Assembly: GCA_024231905.1 (NCBI GenBank)
Contig: JAAEQC010000159.1
Span: 1 to 49,215 of the forward strand
Source: a bacterium
GTDB lineage: Bacteria; Krumholzibacteriota; Krumholzibacteriia; LZORAL124-64-63
Direction of reading: 5' to 3'
DNA: 49,215 nt
Positions 1-7,381 of the stretch are shown here, piece after piece. Position 1 is the stretch's first letter; each line of letters starts with the position of its first letter. The translations under genes were made by a program, and so were the position numbers. The notes beneath the pieces are model-generated. The model was not told the origin of the DNA. It ran no database searches and was given only the letters and a program-made list of their open reading frames with translations.

Positions 1-141
1 AGCCTGCCCGGCGCTCCAGAGCGACCGCCAAGGACATGCTGAGCGGGGAGCGGACCTTCGCTGAGTTCCTGCAGGACCAGGCGGCGGAGCTTGCGAGCAG
101 CGTCATCGGGCCGCCACTGCACATGGTGGGCCGCAAGCCCT
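1..141. repeat. Terminal direct repeat, left copy
   Basis: Bases 1-141 are identical to 49075-49215, as far as a read-through comparison shows. The reading frame through the right copy continues without a break into the left copy. I read this as the end overlap of a circular assembly rather than a biological terminal repeat, because 141 is also a common assembly k-mer length. The unit genome is then 49,074 bp. Confidence 0.95.
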
Positions 142-2501
142 CCGAGGGGCTACGGCTGGCCTCCGCTGCCTACCTGAGCAAGAGGCCGGTCACCGCGAGC
201 GACCTGGATGAGTCCACGCTGTTCCTGAAGCCGGGCAGCGAGATGGTAGAGCTGAAGTTTCGGAACCCGTTCCAGCCTGCCGAGAAGGGCAAGGGGTATC
301 TGATCCCGGCCATCGGTGGCGGTGGGTACGGGCTGGAGAACCCCCTGGGGTCCCTGGACTTCGACCTATCGGAGGAGGGGGAGGATGCAGTCGACCTGCT
401 CGACTTGGCGGTTATCCCTACGCCGATGAAGCACGTGAAGACGATGTCCAAGATCATGGCGGGCGAGCGGAAGCAGGCGGTGATCGGCCAGTTCCCGCCC
501 GACTCCCCGGCCGGAAAGAGGTTCGGGGCTGGGGAGACTGTTGGTGGTCCAGTCCGTGCGGAGTTGCCACTGGATGTGGCCCAGCACGGGATCGAAGACA
601 TGTCGGTGGCTCGCGGGAAGGCGAAGGTCACCCCCAAGTCGCCGCGGAAGAAGCTGGTCGAGCCCTACATGCTGAAGCAGGACGTGCCGATCTACCACGA
701 GACTTCAGCTGGTGAATTCCGGCAGTTCACAGAGGTACCCATCACGGACGTCCTCAAGAGCAAGAGCGGCGGACCCCCGTACCCGCTCGGAACCCAGGGG
801 ACGGACATGGTCTTCGACCGCGGCCTGGTGTTCACCGACACACCGCCGACCAGGGGGAGCGGGTTTATCGAGAAGCTTCAGCGCCGCCCTGGCGGTGGGA
901 TCGTACGCAGACAGGTGCTCCGAAAGGGCACCCCCGTTCTGGACACGACGAACATCCAGCGGGGCGAGCTGCCCATGGCTGTCGACTCTGTGATCTTGGG
1001 CATGGAAGAGCTTGGGGAGATGGCGCTCACCAACAAGGTGGCCATCTCCGCTGCCCGGAGGAAGATCCTCGGGGCGCTAGAGAACAACCACGACATCGTC
1101 GTGAAGTCGGGCAAGCTGCGCTTCGACTCCGACGACCTGACCAGCCTCGGCCACCCGTCAGACATCGCCCTAAGGGGGACAAAGCGGGTCCCGTGGGACC
1201 TGTTGGCCAAGCCGGACGACTGGAGGGACGTCGACCACGTGATGGCCGAGATGGGAAGGGTGTGGGGCTCGTACAGCGGATTCCCGGTACACAAGAGGGA
1301 AAGCCTGTTCGACCCGGCGTTCTTCGGCGGGAAGGCTGGCGGGCACGAGTACGTGGTCTCTGACTACGACGTCCTGAACGATCCGCGCAAGCTGGGGCCC
1401 CAGGTCGACAACTTGTTCGACTTCTACGAGAAGCGCATCTCCGAGGCCCCGCCGTCCGGGTTCACGTCCAACGCCCGGGTGTGGATGCAGTCGGGTGGCA
1501 ATCGACACTCGATCCACTCGGACAACCTCCGCCGCGTCTTCGAGGACATCCAGGACCTGGACGTAGACGTGCCGTTGTGGCACGTGACCACGGCGGACGC
1601 CAAGGTGGGCCAGATGGGGCTGAGGAGCGCGACGCAGTTGAACCAACAGAAGGTGCTGGCGGTCCACGCAGCCCACGATCGCGCCCTGAAAGCGACCGAC
1701 GCTGACTTTGCGGACCCGCTGGACGCCCTCGACTTCGTGGACAAGACCGACTTCGGCTCTGTGGACAAGCTGGCCGACGCTGACTATGTGGACAGGCTGG
1801 TAAAGAAGGCCCGCCCTGCCGGGCTTGGCGGTTCGCCCGGCATGGTCAGCGTGACGTTCCTGGAAGACCACGCCGGGATGATCGAGGAGAGGCTGAGGTA
1901 CGCCGCGCTGGCGGCCCGTGGAGACCTGGACATCGACGAGAGCATGTCTCTGGCGGGTCAGTGGCTGGAGGATGCCGCCAGGGACCTTGGTGGCGACCTG
2001 AACACCATGGAGATGTTCGCGGCCATCACGAACCGGACGTACTGCATGTCAGACAGGACGTTCAGGATGTACGAGGACGTCTTGGAGGGCATCGAGGACC
2101 CGCCCCCGGGCTTCATCACCAGAATGAAAGCGATCCGCGTGGCTGCTCGCGACGCAGGGCTGCCAGAGCCCACCCTTCCCGAGCTGATCGGGGACACGGA
2201 CCTGAACCTGCTCTCCAGAATCATGGAGGGCCCACAGGGGGTTCGCCCGTTCGGGGTGATCCAAAACGCCGACTGGGTGGCCGCCGGGACCGCGGACATA
2301 AACCGACATCTTGCGGATTCCTTCACTTCGCCAGGTGGAGTGGTGATGACCGGGACCGAATCCAGCTACGCCAAGCTCCGCCCCGAGGAGATCACCACTT
2401 ACCGAGTGGCCGTGCGATACGGCGCCGAGAGCTGGAAGGCCATTTACAACGAGGCCGAGATTCGCTTCGACCCCAACGATGTCTGGCTGCTCTCCAGGTA
2501 A
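1..2501 (+). CDS. Giant virion-associated protein, C-terminal part (two ADP-ribosyltransferase-like regions)
   Basis: This is the downstream part of the gene that starts at 48099. An ATG at 36 exists, but the frame is open from base 1 and joins the right-end frame, giving 1158 residues in all. Around residue 553 of the full protein, PIYHETSAGEF followed by GLVFTDTPP resembles the first strands of ADP-ribosyltransferase (ART) folds found in phage polyproteins. Around residue 848, PLWHVTTA, then GMVSVTF, then NEAEIRF near residue 1139, resembles a second ART-like unit with a candidate E-x-E motif. The assignment rests on motif shape only and could be wrong. The gene is last in the virion operon, after a 1268-residue internal protein, so a role as an ejected internal protein is inferred. 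It stops at 2499-2501, just before a hairpin facing the convergent left arm. Confidence 0.8.
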   Translation, partial: PARRSRATAKDMLSGERTFAEFLQDQAAELASSVIGPPLHMVGRKPSEGLRLASAAYLSKRPVTASDLDESTLFLKPGSEMVELKFRNPFQPAEKGKGYLIPAIGGGGYGLENPLGSLDFDLSEEGEDAVDLLDLAVIPTPMKHVKTMSKIMAGERKQAVIGQFPPDSPAGKRFGAGETVGGPVRAELPLDVAQHGIEDMSVARGKAKVTPKSPRKKLVEPYMLKQDVPIYHETSAGEFRQFTEVPITDVLKSKSGGPPYPLGTQGTDMVFDRGLVFTDTPPTRGSGFIEKLQRRPGGGIVRRQVLRKGTPVLDTTNIQRGELPMAVDSVILGMEELGEMALTNKVAISAARRKILGALENNHDIVVKSGKLRFDSDDLTSLGHPSDIALRGTKRVPWDLLAKPDDWRDVDHVMAEMGRVWGSYSGFPVHKRESLFDPAFFGGKAGGHEYVVSDYDVLNDPRKLGPQVDNLFDFYEKRISEAPPSGFTSNARVWMQSGGNRHSIHSDNLRRVFEDIQDLDVDVPLWHVTTADAKVGQMGLRSATQLNQQKVLAVHAAHDRALKATDADFADPLDALDFVDKTDFGSVDKLADADYVDRLVKKARPAGLGGSPGMVSVTFLEDHAGMIEERLRYAALAARGDLDIDESMSLAGQWLEDAARDLGGDLNTMEMFAAITNRTYCMSDRTFRMYEDVLEGIEDPPPGFITRMKAIRVAARDAGLPEPTLPELIGDTDLNLLSRIMEGPQGVRPFGVIQNADWVAAGTADINRHLADSFTSPGGVVMTGTESSYAKLRPEEITTYRVAVRYGAESWKAIYNEAEIRFDPNDVWLLSR

Positions 2502-2508
2502 ACGAACA

Positions 2509-2538
2509 AAGGGGCCAGAGCCGAAGCCCTGACCCCTT
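2509..2538. terminator. Bidirectional terminator-like hairpin
   Basis: AAGGGG (2509-2514) pairs with CCCCTT (2533-2538) around an imperfect inner stem with a CGAA loop. It lies between the plus-strand late operon, which ends at 2501, and the minus-strand left arm, which ends at 2560. This is where a shared terminator for convergent transcription is expected. The T-tract is short. Confidence 0.55.
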
Positions 2539-2559
2539 CTAGGCTGACCAGCACCAGCC

Positions 2560-3735
2560 CTAGTCGTTGTCGATCAGCTCCCCCTTGGCCCACTCCTGGA
2601 GCTGTCCCAGGGCCGCTTCGAGCGCCTCCTTGCCATCCTCCTCCACGTCCTTCACGCTGGAGATGCCGTGGAGTTCGAGGGTCGACTTGAACTTGCCCTG
2701 GATGGCCTCCACTGCGTCCGGAGCCATCTGGATCATGGTGCCGTACAGCTCACCGACTGTCGCCTTCAGAGCGGCCAGGGCCAGATCGCCTCCGCCGGTC
2801 GTTCCTGACGAGGCTTTTGGCGAGCTGGGTGGCGTACTGTTTGGGGCCGAACCCGGCGATGGCTCCTCGCTCGGCGGCGGTGAGCCCACCTCTATCGCGT
2901 CGCAGGGTGTCAAGGGTTCCGTGGATGAGGTCGGCGAGAAGCCGCTCGCAGGCTCGGTTGGCGCCTGGCTGCTGCCTGGTCCTGGCTGCGGCCCACTTGT
3001 GGTGGAGCTTTGCGGCGAGTCTGCTCGGATCTTCGCCATCCAGGCCCCGATGTCCAGTTCCTCGATCGTGCTCAGCACTCCCCATCTGTCTCCCGCTTCC
3101 TGCCTCGGTCCGTGAGGCTTTGTCAGCGCCCTGTACAGGGTCCGGGGCTGTTCCCCGTCCTTCTCGGGCGGTATCTCCTGCGTCTTCGTGAATGCGACGA
3201 TGTCGAAGTCTTTGCAGATCATGTACCGGAATGCCCCCTGCAAGTCGGGGCCCCGGAGCACGACCTCTTCGGTCTTGCCGTCCTTCTCCATCTTCTCGGT
3301 GCAGGTCACTACGATCATCATGTTTCGCTTGGTCTGGATCTGCTTGAGCAGGCCCAGTAGCTTCAACCCGTGCTTCCGGGCGACGCCCCACAGCTCCGGC
3401 ATCATCGTCTTCACGTTGTGCTGGCGCTGGATAAAGTCGATGTCCCAGCCGTTGATCACGGATAGTCCATCCACGAACAGAGTCTTCCACTCATGCTCCT
3501 CGTCGCGCACGTATTGCAATGCGCCGATGAAGGACTCCCACGAGTCAACGGGGAGCCGGTCGAGTTTGTGGTGCCGGAGGGGGATGGTCCCAGCCTCCGG
3601 GTCGATGATGAGGGGGTTCGGGCACGTCTTGGCCAGGCTTGTCTTGCCGGACTTCGCCATGCCGACGACCAGGATGCGTGGGTACATGGTGCTCACCTGG
3701 TCAGTCGTGGTTAGGCGCTCCATGATCGAGGTCAC
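2560..3735 (-). CDS. Sak4-like RecA-fold ATPase
   Basis: A 391-residue ATPase. The Walker A motif is GMAKSGKTS (about residues 25-33). A Walker B-like strand TLFVDG follows near residue 89, and VVTCTEK and DIVAFTKT follow further on, the order seen in phage Sak4/AAA_24 nucleotide-binding proteins, single-strand annealing or recombination factors related to RecA. After about residue 270 comes a roughly 95-residue Ser/Pro/Gly-rich linker and a helical C-terminal domain with the acidic end GELIDND, which could dock a partner. That linker is unusually long. I chose the GTG at 3735 because it overlaps the upstream stop (GTGA) and GGAGG lies just ahead. ATG at 3723 is the alternative. It is the last gene of the left arm. 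No SSB or exonuclease is recognisable nearby. Confidence 0.8.
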   Translation of the reverse strand: MTSIMERLTTTDQVSTMYPRILVVGMAKSGKTSLAKTCPNPLIIDPEAGTIPLRHHKLDRLPVDSWESFIGALQYVRDEEHEWKTLFVDGLSVINGWDIDFIQRQHNVKTMMPELWGVARKHGLKLLGLLKQIQTKRNMMIVVTCTEKMEKDGKTEEVVLRGPDLQGAFRYMICKDFDIVAFTKTQEIPPEKDGEQPRTLYRALTKPHGPRQEAGDRWGVLSTIEELDIGAWMAKIRADSPQSSTTSGPQPGPGSSQAPTEPASGFSPTSSTEPLTPCDAIEVGSPPPSEEPSPGSAPNSTPPSSPKASSGTTGGGDLALAALKATVGELYGTMIQMAPDAVEAIQGKFKSTLELHGISSVKDVEEDGKEALEAALGQLQEWAKGELIDND

Positions 3736-3890
3736 TGGTCCTCCACTACGATAGTGCCGGTGACGTGGATGTTCTTCCCGTCGTTGGTCCTGAACGAGAA
3801 GCCCGGCTCGTCCTCGTAGAAGACGTGGCCAGTGATGGTCCACGTCTGGATGGTGGTGCCATCGCTGGCGTACAGCGTGATGGTGGTCAT
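3732..3890 (-). CDS. Small beta-rich hypothetical protein (52 aa)
   Basis: Encodes a short protein starting MTTITLYASDG and ending TIVVEDQ, dominated by alternating hydrophobic and Thr residues that predict beta strands. GGAGGGACA lies just before the ATG, a strong ribosome binding site. The stop overlaps the GTG of the Sak4-like ATPase, so the two are probably translationally coupled. No family recognised. Confidence 0.7.
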   Translation of the reverse strand: MTTITLYASDGTTIQTWTITGHVFYEDEPGFSFRTNDGKNIHVTGTIVVEDQ

Positions 3891-3898
3891 TGTCCCTC

Positions 3899-4189
3899 CT
3901 ACAGGAAGTCGGGGGTGGGCGGCAGGTCCTTCAGGTGCTCCTCGTCGGGAGTCTCGGCGCCAGTGGCGCGCTGTAGCATGGCAGCAGTGATGCGGTCGTC
4001 GTCGTCCTTCTGGAGCTGCATGTCGTTGGAGTACCGGACGTCAAGGGCCGCCATGACGATGGCCGCGTAGGTGCGAGGGCCCTTGTTGATCTTGCGGTTC
4101 ACTCCGATCTCGACCTTCATGTACTGCTTGTAACGATCAGGGAAGTTGCGGATGGTAATCGCCCCACCCGCCTTGGCCTCATCCGCCAT
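3899..4189 (-). CDS. Hypothetical protein (96 aa)
   Basis: A soluble, charged protein with no signal peptide or membrane segment. It contains ITIRNFPDRYKQYMKVEIG, then a helical region (TYAAIVMAALDVRY), and an acidic C-terminus. Its ATG lies inside the end of the 35-residue membrane peptide gene and has no strong ribosome binding site of its own, which points to coupled translation. No family recognised. Confidence 0.65.
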   Translation of the reverse strand: MADEAKAGGAITIRNFPDRYKQYMKVEIGVNRKINKGPRTYAAIVMAALDVRYSNDMQLQKDDDDRITAAMLQRATGAETPDEEHLKDLPPTPDFL

Positions 4190-4286
4190 GACGGATGACC
4201 CAGGTGGCTACGTTGAGGCCGATGGCAAGGAGCGCGAGCGCGATGGCGACCATCCAGAGCCAGGCGTCTAGGCTAGGGGCCTTCAC
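4179..4286 (-). CDS. Single-span membrane peptide (35 aa)
   Basis: Starts with GTG preceded by GGAGGAAGAA, a very good ribosome binding site. The product has one hydrophobic helix (WMVAIALALLAIGLNVATWV) between a short N-terminus and the end IRHGG. It overlaps the stop of the upstream zinc-ribbon gene (GTGA) and the start of the downstream 96-residue gene, giving a tightly coupled trio. A holin-like or regulatory membrane role is possible but unproven. Confidence 0.6.
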   Translation of the reverse strand: MKAPSLDAWLWMVAIALALLAIGLNVATWVIRHGG

Positions 4287-4633
4287 TTCTTCCTCCGGAC
4301 GACGGTCAGGTTGTGGGCTAGCCGCTGGCGTGCGGGCTTGCCGTTCTGGACGTTCTCCATCGGCTTCGGCATGGGCATGGCAGGCTTCTTCGGGCGCTTC
4401 CAGGTGGACAGTCTAGCGCTGATCTCGGGGACCGAGACGGTGGGCTCGAAGCAGTGCTCGCAGGTGGTGGCCTGCCCTCGCCAGTGACCACACTTCATGC
4501 AGTAGCGGTCGTTGGACTCGGTGAGGAAGGCGTCAGCCCACTCACAGGCGCAGGCGTTGGAGCAGAAGTGGCTGGCTTTCCGGGCCCGCTTGTCGCACAC
4601 GTAGCACGTCGGCAGGACTTGGGTCTTGGCCAT
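4283..4633 (-). CDS. Zinc-ribbon protein (116 aa)
   Basis: Four Cys pairs (CYVC, CSNAC, CMKC, CEHC) within the first 65 residues indicate one or two structural zinc ribbons. The C-terminal half is basic and Pro-rich, ending VVRRKK, consistent with nucleic-acid or protein binding. AGGAG sits six bases before the ATG. It is part of the coupled group 3732-4633. No more specific role can be given. Confidence 0.75.
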   Translation of the reverse strand: MAKTQVLPTCYVCDKRARKASHFCSNACACEWADAFLTESNDRYCMKCGHWRGQATTCEHCFEPTVSVPEISARLSTWKRPKKPAMPMPKPMENVQNGKPARQRLAHNLTVVRRKK

Positions 4634-4657
4634 GGACTTCTCCTTGGTTGAGGTGAA

Positions 4658-5014
4658 TCAGTCCCACCCAAAAGCACAGCCGCAGTAGAAGCGGTCGTAG
4701 TCCTCGGTGGGGTGGTGCTCGAAAAAGGGCAGGGCGCTAGAGCTGGGCTGCTCGCATTGGCAGGGCTTGTCGCGCTTGCACTGAGAGTAGACGCAGTCGC
4801 TCCGTCGGCCTGGCGTCTGGCCGTAGTAGGTGCAGCGTGCAGTCCGCTGGCCGAGGTCGGGCGGCTCCTCAGCCACGTCGTGGCAGCTGTGTGTGATGCA
4901 GCTGTGGATCGGCGGGTCGAACTCGACGCCACCCGAGGCCCTGCACTGAGCGACTCCAGCGCAGCCACAGGCCATGATCGGGATGTTCTTGTGGTCGTAG
5001 ACCTGGTGGGTCAT
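4658..5014 (-). CDS. Cysteine-rich hypothetical protein (118 aa)
   Basis: Contains about a dozen cysteines in spaced groups (ACGCAG, HSCITHSCHD, CVYSQCKRDKPCQC, YCGCAFGWD), consistent with metal binding. AAGGAGGGCTG precedes the ATG. It is the first gene of this sub-group, and the divergent plus-strand helix-turn-helix gene starts 143 bp away. No family recognised. Confidence 0.7.
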   Translation of the reverse strand: MTHQVYDHKNIPIMACGCAGVAQCRASGGVEFDPPIHSCITHSCHDVAEEPPDLGQRTARCTYYGQTPGRRSDCVYSQCKRDKPCQCEQPSSSALPFFEHHPTEDYDRFYCGCAFGWD

Positions 5015-5087
5015 CAGCCCTCCTTGACTGAGGGTGGACGGGTACAGTATGGTCGCGCAAGCGGTTGGTCAAGCCCTTTCTGTGCAG

Positions 5088-5107
5088 CACACCCGCAAGT
5101 CGGTGTG
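5088..5107. promoter_or_regulatory. Palindromic operator candidate upstream of the HTH gene
   Basis: CACACC-N8-GGTGTG, extended to 7-bp arms by the flanking G and C. It lies in the divergent intergenic space between the minus gene at 5014 and the plus HTH gene at 5158, about 50 bp before its ATG. It shares the fixed 8-base spacer with about 17 other sites. Autoregulation by the HTH protein is inferred. Confidence 0.55.
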
Positions 5108-5157
5108 CGGCAAGCAGAAAAGACGATGGTGGGCCTACGAGGGTGAGGTGGGGGACA

Positions 5158-5727
5158 ATGAAGAGGCCGAAGCGGATGACCCCAGAGCTATCCGAGACGA
5201 TGGCAGTGATGCACCACGACGGGGACACAGCTGTGGACATCGCCAAGCTGTTCCGGCTAAATCCAAGGACCGTCCGGGCGGCGATTGCGAGTGTGGCAGA
5301 GGAGGACATCCGGGCGATCCGGAGGATCCTCGCCATGCGGTTGATGAGCAAGCACCACGAGGTGGCTGACAAGGCCATGTCGGAGCTGCTTCACCGTAAT
5401 TTGGGTGAAACCCGTGATGATGGGTCCAATGTGGTGTCGGTGGGGCAGCTGTCTCGGTTGGCGGACATGGCCACGTCGAACCAGTCGGCGCTCGCGAAGG
5501 ACGCCGGGATGGAGGAGACCGCAGCGGGCGGGGGGACCAACAACCCGCTTGCGGAACTCCTCACCAACCAGGCAGAGCTGGAGCGTGCTGCCTCCAAGTT
5601 ACCGCCTGGCGCCCGTGTTACATTGCGTCAGGAGGTCGAGCTGGGCTCGGCGCCTGCGTCTTCTCCGCCCTCTCCCATGGCGGACTTGCTCGATGTAACA
5701 GTGGATGGTTCGGACGAGGCAGAGTGA
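5158..5727 (+). CDS. Helix-turn-helix DNA-binding protein (189 aa)
   Basis: Residues about 20-45 read DTAVDIAKLFRLNPRTVRAA, a clear helix-turn-helix. A helical middle and an acidic Ser/Pro tail (SPPSPMADLL, then DGSDEAE) follow. GAGGTGGGGGA precedes the ATG at 5158, whereas the frame opens earlier. It is the only plus-strand gene in the left arm. A palindrome sits in its upstream region (5088-5107) and another inside the gene (5390-5409), as expected of an autoregulated repressor or activator. A small terminase subunit is an alternative, since those also start with such a domain, but the gene is far from the large terminase. Its last 100 bp overlap a convergent gene. Confidence 0.75.
   Translation: MKRPKRMTPELSETMAVMHHDGDTAVDIAKLFRLNPRTVRAAIASVAEEDIRAIRRILAMRLMSKHHEVADKAMSELLHRNLGETRDDGSNVVSVGQLSRLADMATSNQSALAKDAGMEETAAGGGTNNPLAELLTNQAELERAASKLPPGARVTLRQEVELGSAPASSPPSPMADLLDVTVDGSDEAE
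5390..5409. promoter_or_regulatory. Palindromic operator candidate inside the HTH gene
   Basis: TTCACC-N8-GGTGAA with perfect 6-bp arms. Its left half and spacer start (GTAA) match the site at 16682-16701. Confidence 0.45.
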
Positions 5728-6245
5728 CCCTTCCACCCTTCCCATAGTGCCACCAATTCCACTCTGCACTCGTCCATGTCTAGCTCGCGTGCTTCGCCGA
5801 GCTTCTCCGCCATCTTGGGCTCGGCGAAGGCCAGGAAGCTGTCGATCGTGGAGTCCAGGATGCCCATCCACTCCTGCCGAGGCTCGACAGTGATGTGGGT
5901 GTAGGCGTCGTGGGTGACCCGCAGCATGGGCCAAGACGCACGCCGCCTCATGGGGACGGAGTATTTTCCCATCTTGCACCACGCCTCGCCCTCGGTGAAC
6001 GGGCACGCCTCCTCGTCGGCGTGGTCAAGAAACACGAGGTCTCCGGTTTGTCGGTCGATGATGAGTGAGGTCACCAGGAACTCGGTCACGCCCTCATCGT
6101 GGGCGTCGACCAGGTGGACGCAGAAGACCTCATTGTCACCAGCAATGAATTGAGGGTGTGGGGTCAAGTCCACCATGGGAATCTCGTGCATCCTTGCGTG
6201 CGGGCCAGTGGCGGGCTTTCCGTCGGGCCCTACGATCTGTGCCAT
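5628..6245 (-). CDS. Hypothetical protein (205 aa)
   Basis: A soluble mixed alpha/beta protein with FCVHLVDAHDEGVTEFLVTSLI and LVFLDHADEEACPF, then a low-complexity Ser/Gly/Glu C-terminus. AGGAGGACAA lies before the ATG at 6245, which fixes the start. The frame itself opens further upstream, but without a site. The final 100 bp are convergent with the end of the HTH gene, so either the tail or the overlap is functional. No family recognised. Confidence 0.75.
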   Translation of the reverse strand: MAQIVGPDGKPATGPHARMHEIPMVDLTPHPQFIAGDNEVFCVHLVDAHDEGVTEFLVTSLIIDRQTGDLVFLDHADEEACPFTEGEAWCKMGKYSVPMRRRASWPMLRVTHDAYTHITVEPRQEWMGILDSTIDSFLAFAEPKMAEKLGEARELDMDECRVELVALWEGWKGHSASSEPSTVTSSKSAMGEGGEDAGAEPSSTS

Positions 6246-6253
6246 TTGTCCTC

Positions 6254-6445
6254 CTAGACAAGTGTCCACTCTCGGGACGTGATGGACCCGAGCATACCTT
6301 GTCCAAACCGGACGACAACCTCTAATCCGTCGGGCTGTCGCATGGCGCAACACCTGTTGCTCGACTTGATGGGGTCAGAGCGGAAGATCGCCCTCACCCT
6401 GATGGGGGTGAGTTGGACCCAGCCGTCGTCCAGGAGGGGTTGCAT
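6254..6445 (-). CDS. Small hypothetical protein (63 aa)
   Basis: A compact protein (WVQLTPIRVRAIF, then GLEVVVRFGQGML) that looks like a small beta-barrel or SH3-like fold. AGGAG lies nine bases before the ATG, and it ends just before the ribosome binding site of the next gene. A palindromic CACC-N8-GGTG site (6393-6412) lies inside its 5' part. Confidence 0.65.
   Translation of the reverse strand: MQPLLDDGWVQLTPIRVRAIFRSDPIKSSNRCCAMRQPDGLEVVVRFGQGMLGSITSREWTLV
6393..6412. promoter_or_regulatory. Palindromic operator candidate
   Basis: CTCACC-N8-GGTGAG with perfect 6-bp arms, near the start of a left-arm gene. Same spacer length as the other sites. A weaker relative (TTCACC-N8-GGTGCC) lies at 6874-6893. 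Confidence 0.45.
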
Positions 6446-6528
6446 AGATAGCCGCTCCTGTTCCGCCTCTTCGTCGATTCAGGGCACGCCGGTTGGTGGG
6501 GTATGGAAGGGGTCGTCGCTGCCAGGTG

Positions 6529-6756
6529 TCATTCTATGTCCTGCCGAAGGAAGGTGCCGAGGTGCTTTGTCGGACGGTCTCCAGTCGATCCGGAGGTGAG
6601 CCAGACGTCGACGACGTCCTCGCCGTTGGAGTGTCGCATGGTTACTTGGCCGCCGACTGTCCAGCCGTTTGCGGTGGCGGTGAGCCCGGTGGCCTTGTTT
6701 CCAAGACGGGATGCTGTCCCACGAGAACCGTGGACCTCTCCCCTGAACTGAGCCAT
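6529..6756 (-). CDS. Conserved small phage hypothetical protein (75 aa)
   Basis: Begins MAQFRGEVHGSRGTASRLG and continues NGWTVGGQVTM, then VDVWLTSGSTG. This pattern (Gly-rich start, SRLG, GW-N-V-G, then a Thr/Gly/Ser strand) recurs in small proteins of many environmental and cyanobacterial phages of unknown role. AGGAAGG lies upstream of the ATG at 6756. The frame opens 18 codons earlier, without a site. Confidence 0.75.
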   Translation of the reverse strand: MAQFRGEVHGSRGTASRLGNKATGLTATANGWTVGGQVTMRHSNGEDVVDVWLTSGSTGDRPTKHLGTFLRQDIE

Positions 6757-6758
6757 GT

Positions 6759-6971
6759 CTAGTCCTTCCTGACGAAGCGGTAGCCGCGGCCCTGGATGGC
6801 GTCGGCCCACGGGACCTGGGTGGTCACAGTGAGGTCTGGTCTATCGTCAGGCGCCCAGTAGACCAGGCCGTGCTTCACCATGGTGACGGTGCCGAGTTCG
6901 GTGTCTCGCTGAGACAGGACCCGGTCGCCCCGCTTGGGCTTCGTCATGTTGGTGGAATCGATGACTGTCAT
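6759..6971 (-). CDS. Small hypothetical protein (70 aa)
   Basis: KPKRGDRVLSQRDTELGTVTMV and LVYWAPDD suggest a small beta-barrel, similar in feel to phage nucleic-acid or ribosome-associated modulators. It starts four bases after the stop of the upstream gene and has no clear ribosome binding site, so coupling is likely. ATG at 6947 (MTKPKRG) is an alternative start. Confidence 0.6.
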   Translation of the reverse strand: MTVIDSTNMTKPKRGDRVLSQRDTELGTVTMVKHGLVYWAPDDRPDLTVTTQVPWADAIQGRGYRFVRKD

Positions 6972-6974
6972 CGA

Positions 6975-7262
6975 TCAGATGGGGGCCTTGATTGCGCGCC
7001 CGGCGAATCCGGCCTGGGTGACGCAGAAGAGGCCCAGTGAGGTGATTGCGGTGGGTGCGACGACGAAGGTGAGGTCCTTCACGACCTCGGAGTTGAAGCT
7101 GTACTCCTCGACGAGCGCTTCGGCGTAGATCGCGGCGGAGTCCGCGTTGTTCTTTGCCATCACGACGAGGGTGGGGTAGAAGGGTGCCGAGTCCGTGAGG
7201 ACCGACACGTAGTGGGACTTCTCGCGGTTGTTGAGCTTGTTCCGCGATTCTCCCTTTGCCAT
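6975..7262 (-). CDS. Small hypothetical protein (95 aa)
   Basis: A Lys/Asn-rich N-terminus (MAKGESRNKLNNREKSHYVSVL) is followed by a helical core and a hydrophobic C-terminal half (LTFVVAPTAITSLGLFCV), ending QAGFAGRAIKAPI. AAGGGG lies upstream. It follows a strong hairpin at 7302-7344, which may separate it from the genes transcribed before it. Confidence 0.65.
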   Translation of the reverse strand: MAKGESRNKLNNREKSHYVSVLTDSAPFYPTLVVMAKNNADSAAIYAEALVEEYSFNSEVVKDLTFVVAPTAITSLGLFCVTQAGFAGRAIKAPI

Positions 7263-7301
7263 GGATGTTCCCCTTGGCTGAGTGTGAGGCGAGGAGTCGA
7301 T

Positions 7302-7344
7302 CTCCCCGCACGGAGGGCCACGAGATGGCCCTCGGCGTGGGGAG
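7302..7344. terminator. Strong GC hairpin in left-arm intergenic space
   Basis: CTCCCC and GAGGGCC at 7302-7319 pair with GGCCCTC and GGGGAG at 7327-7344 around a 6-base loop, with a 5-base internal mismatch. There is no T-tract, so it may be a processing or mRNA-stability element rather than an intrinsic terminator. Confidence 0.5.
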
Positions 7345-7381
7345 GATCAGTGTACTCTACTCGCCCCCAAGGTTGTGGACA

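Noticed and set aside
2750..3490. Long minus-strand frame inside the Sak4-like gene and other long frames opposite real genes
   Set aside because: They are Arg/Gly/Pro-rich shadows of GC-rich coding DNA without start signals or recognisable motifs.
5024..5050. TTGACT with a nearby TACAGT as a promoter for the HTH gene
   Set aside because: The spacing is 13 to 15 bases, too short for a confident sigma-70 promoter.
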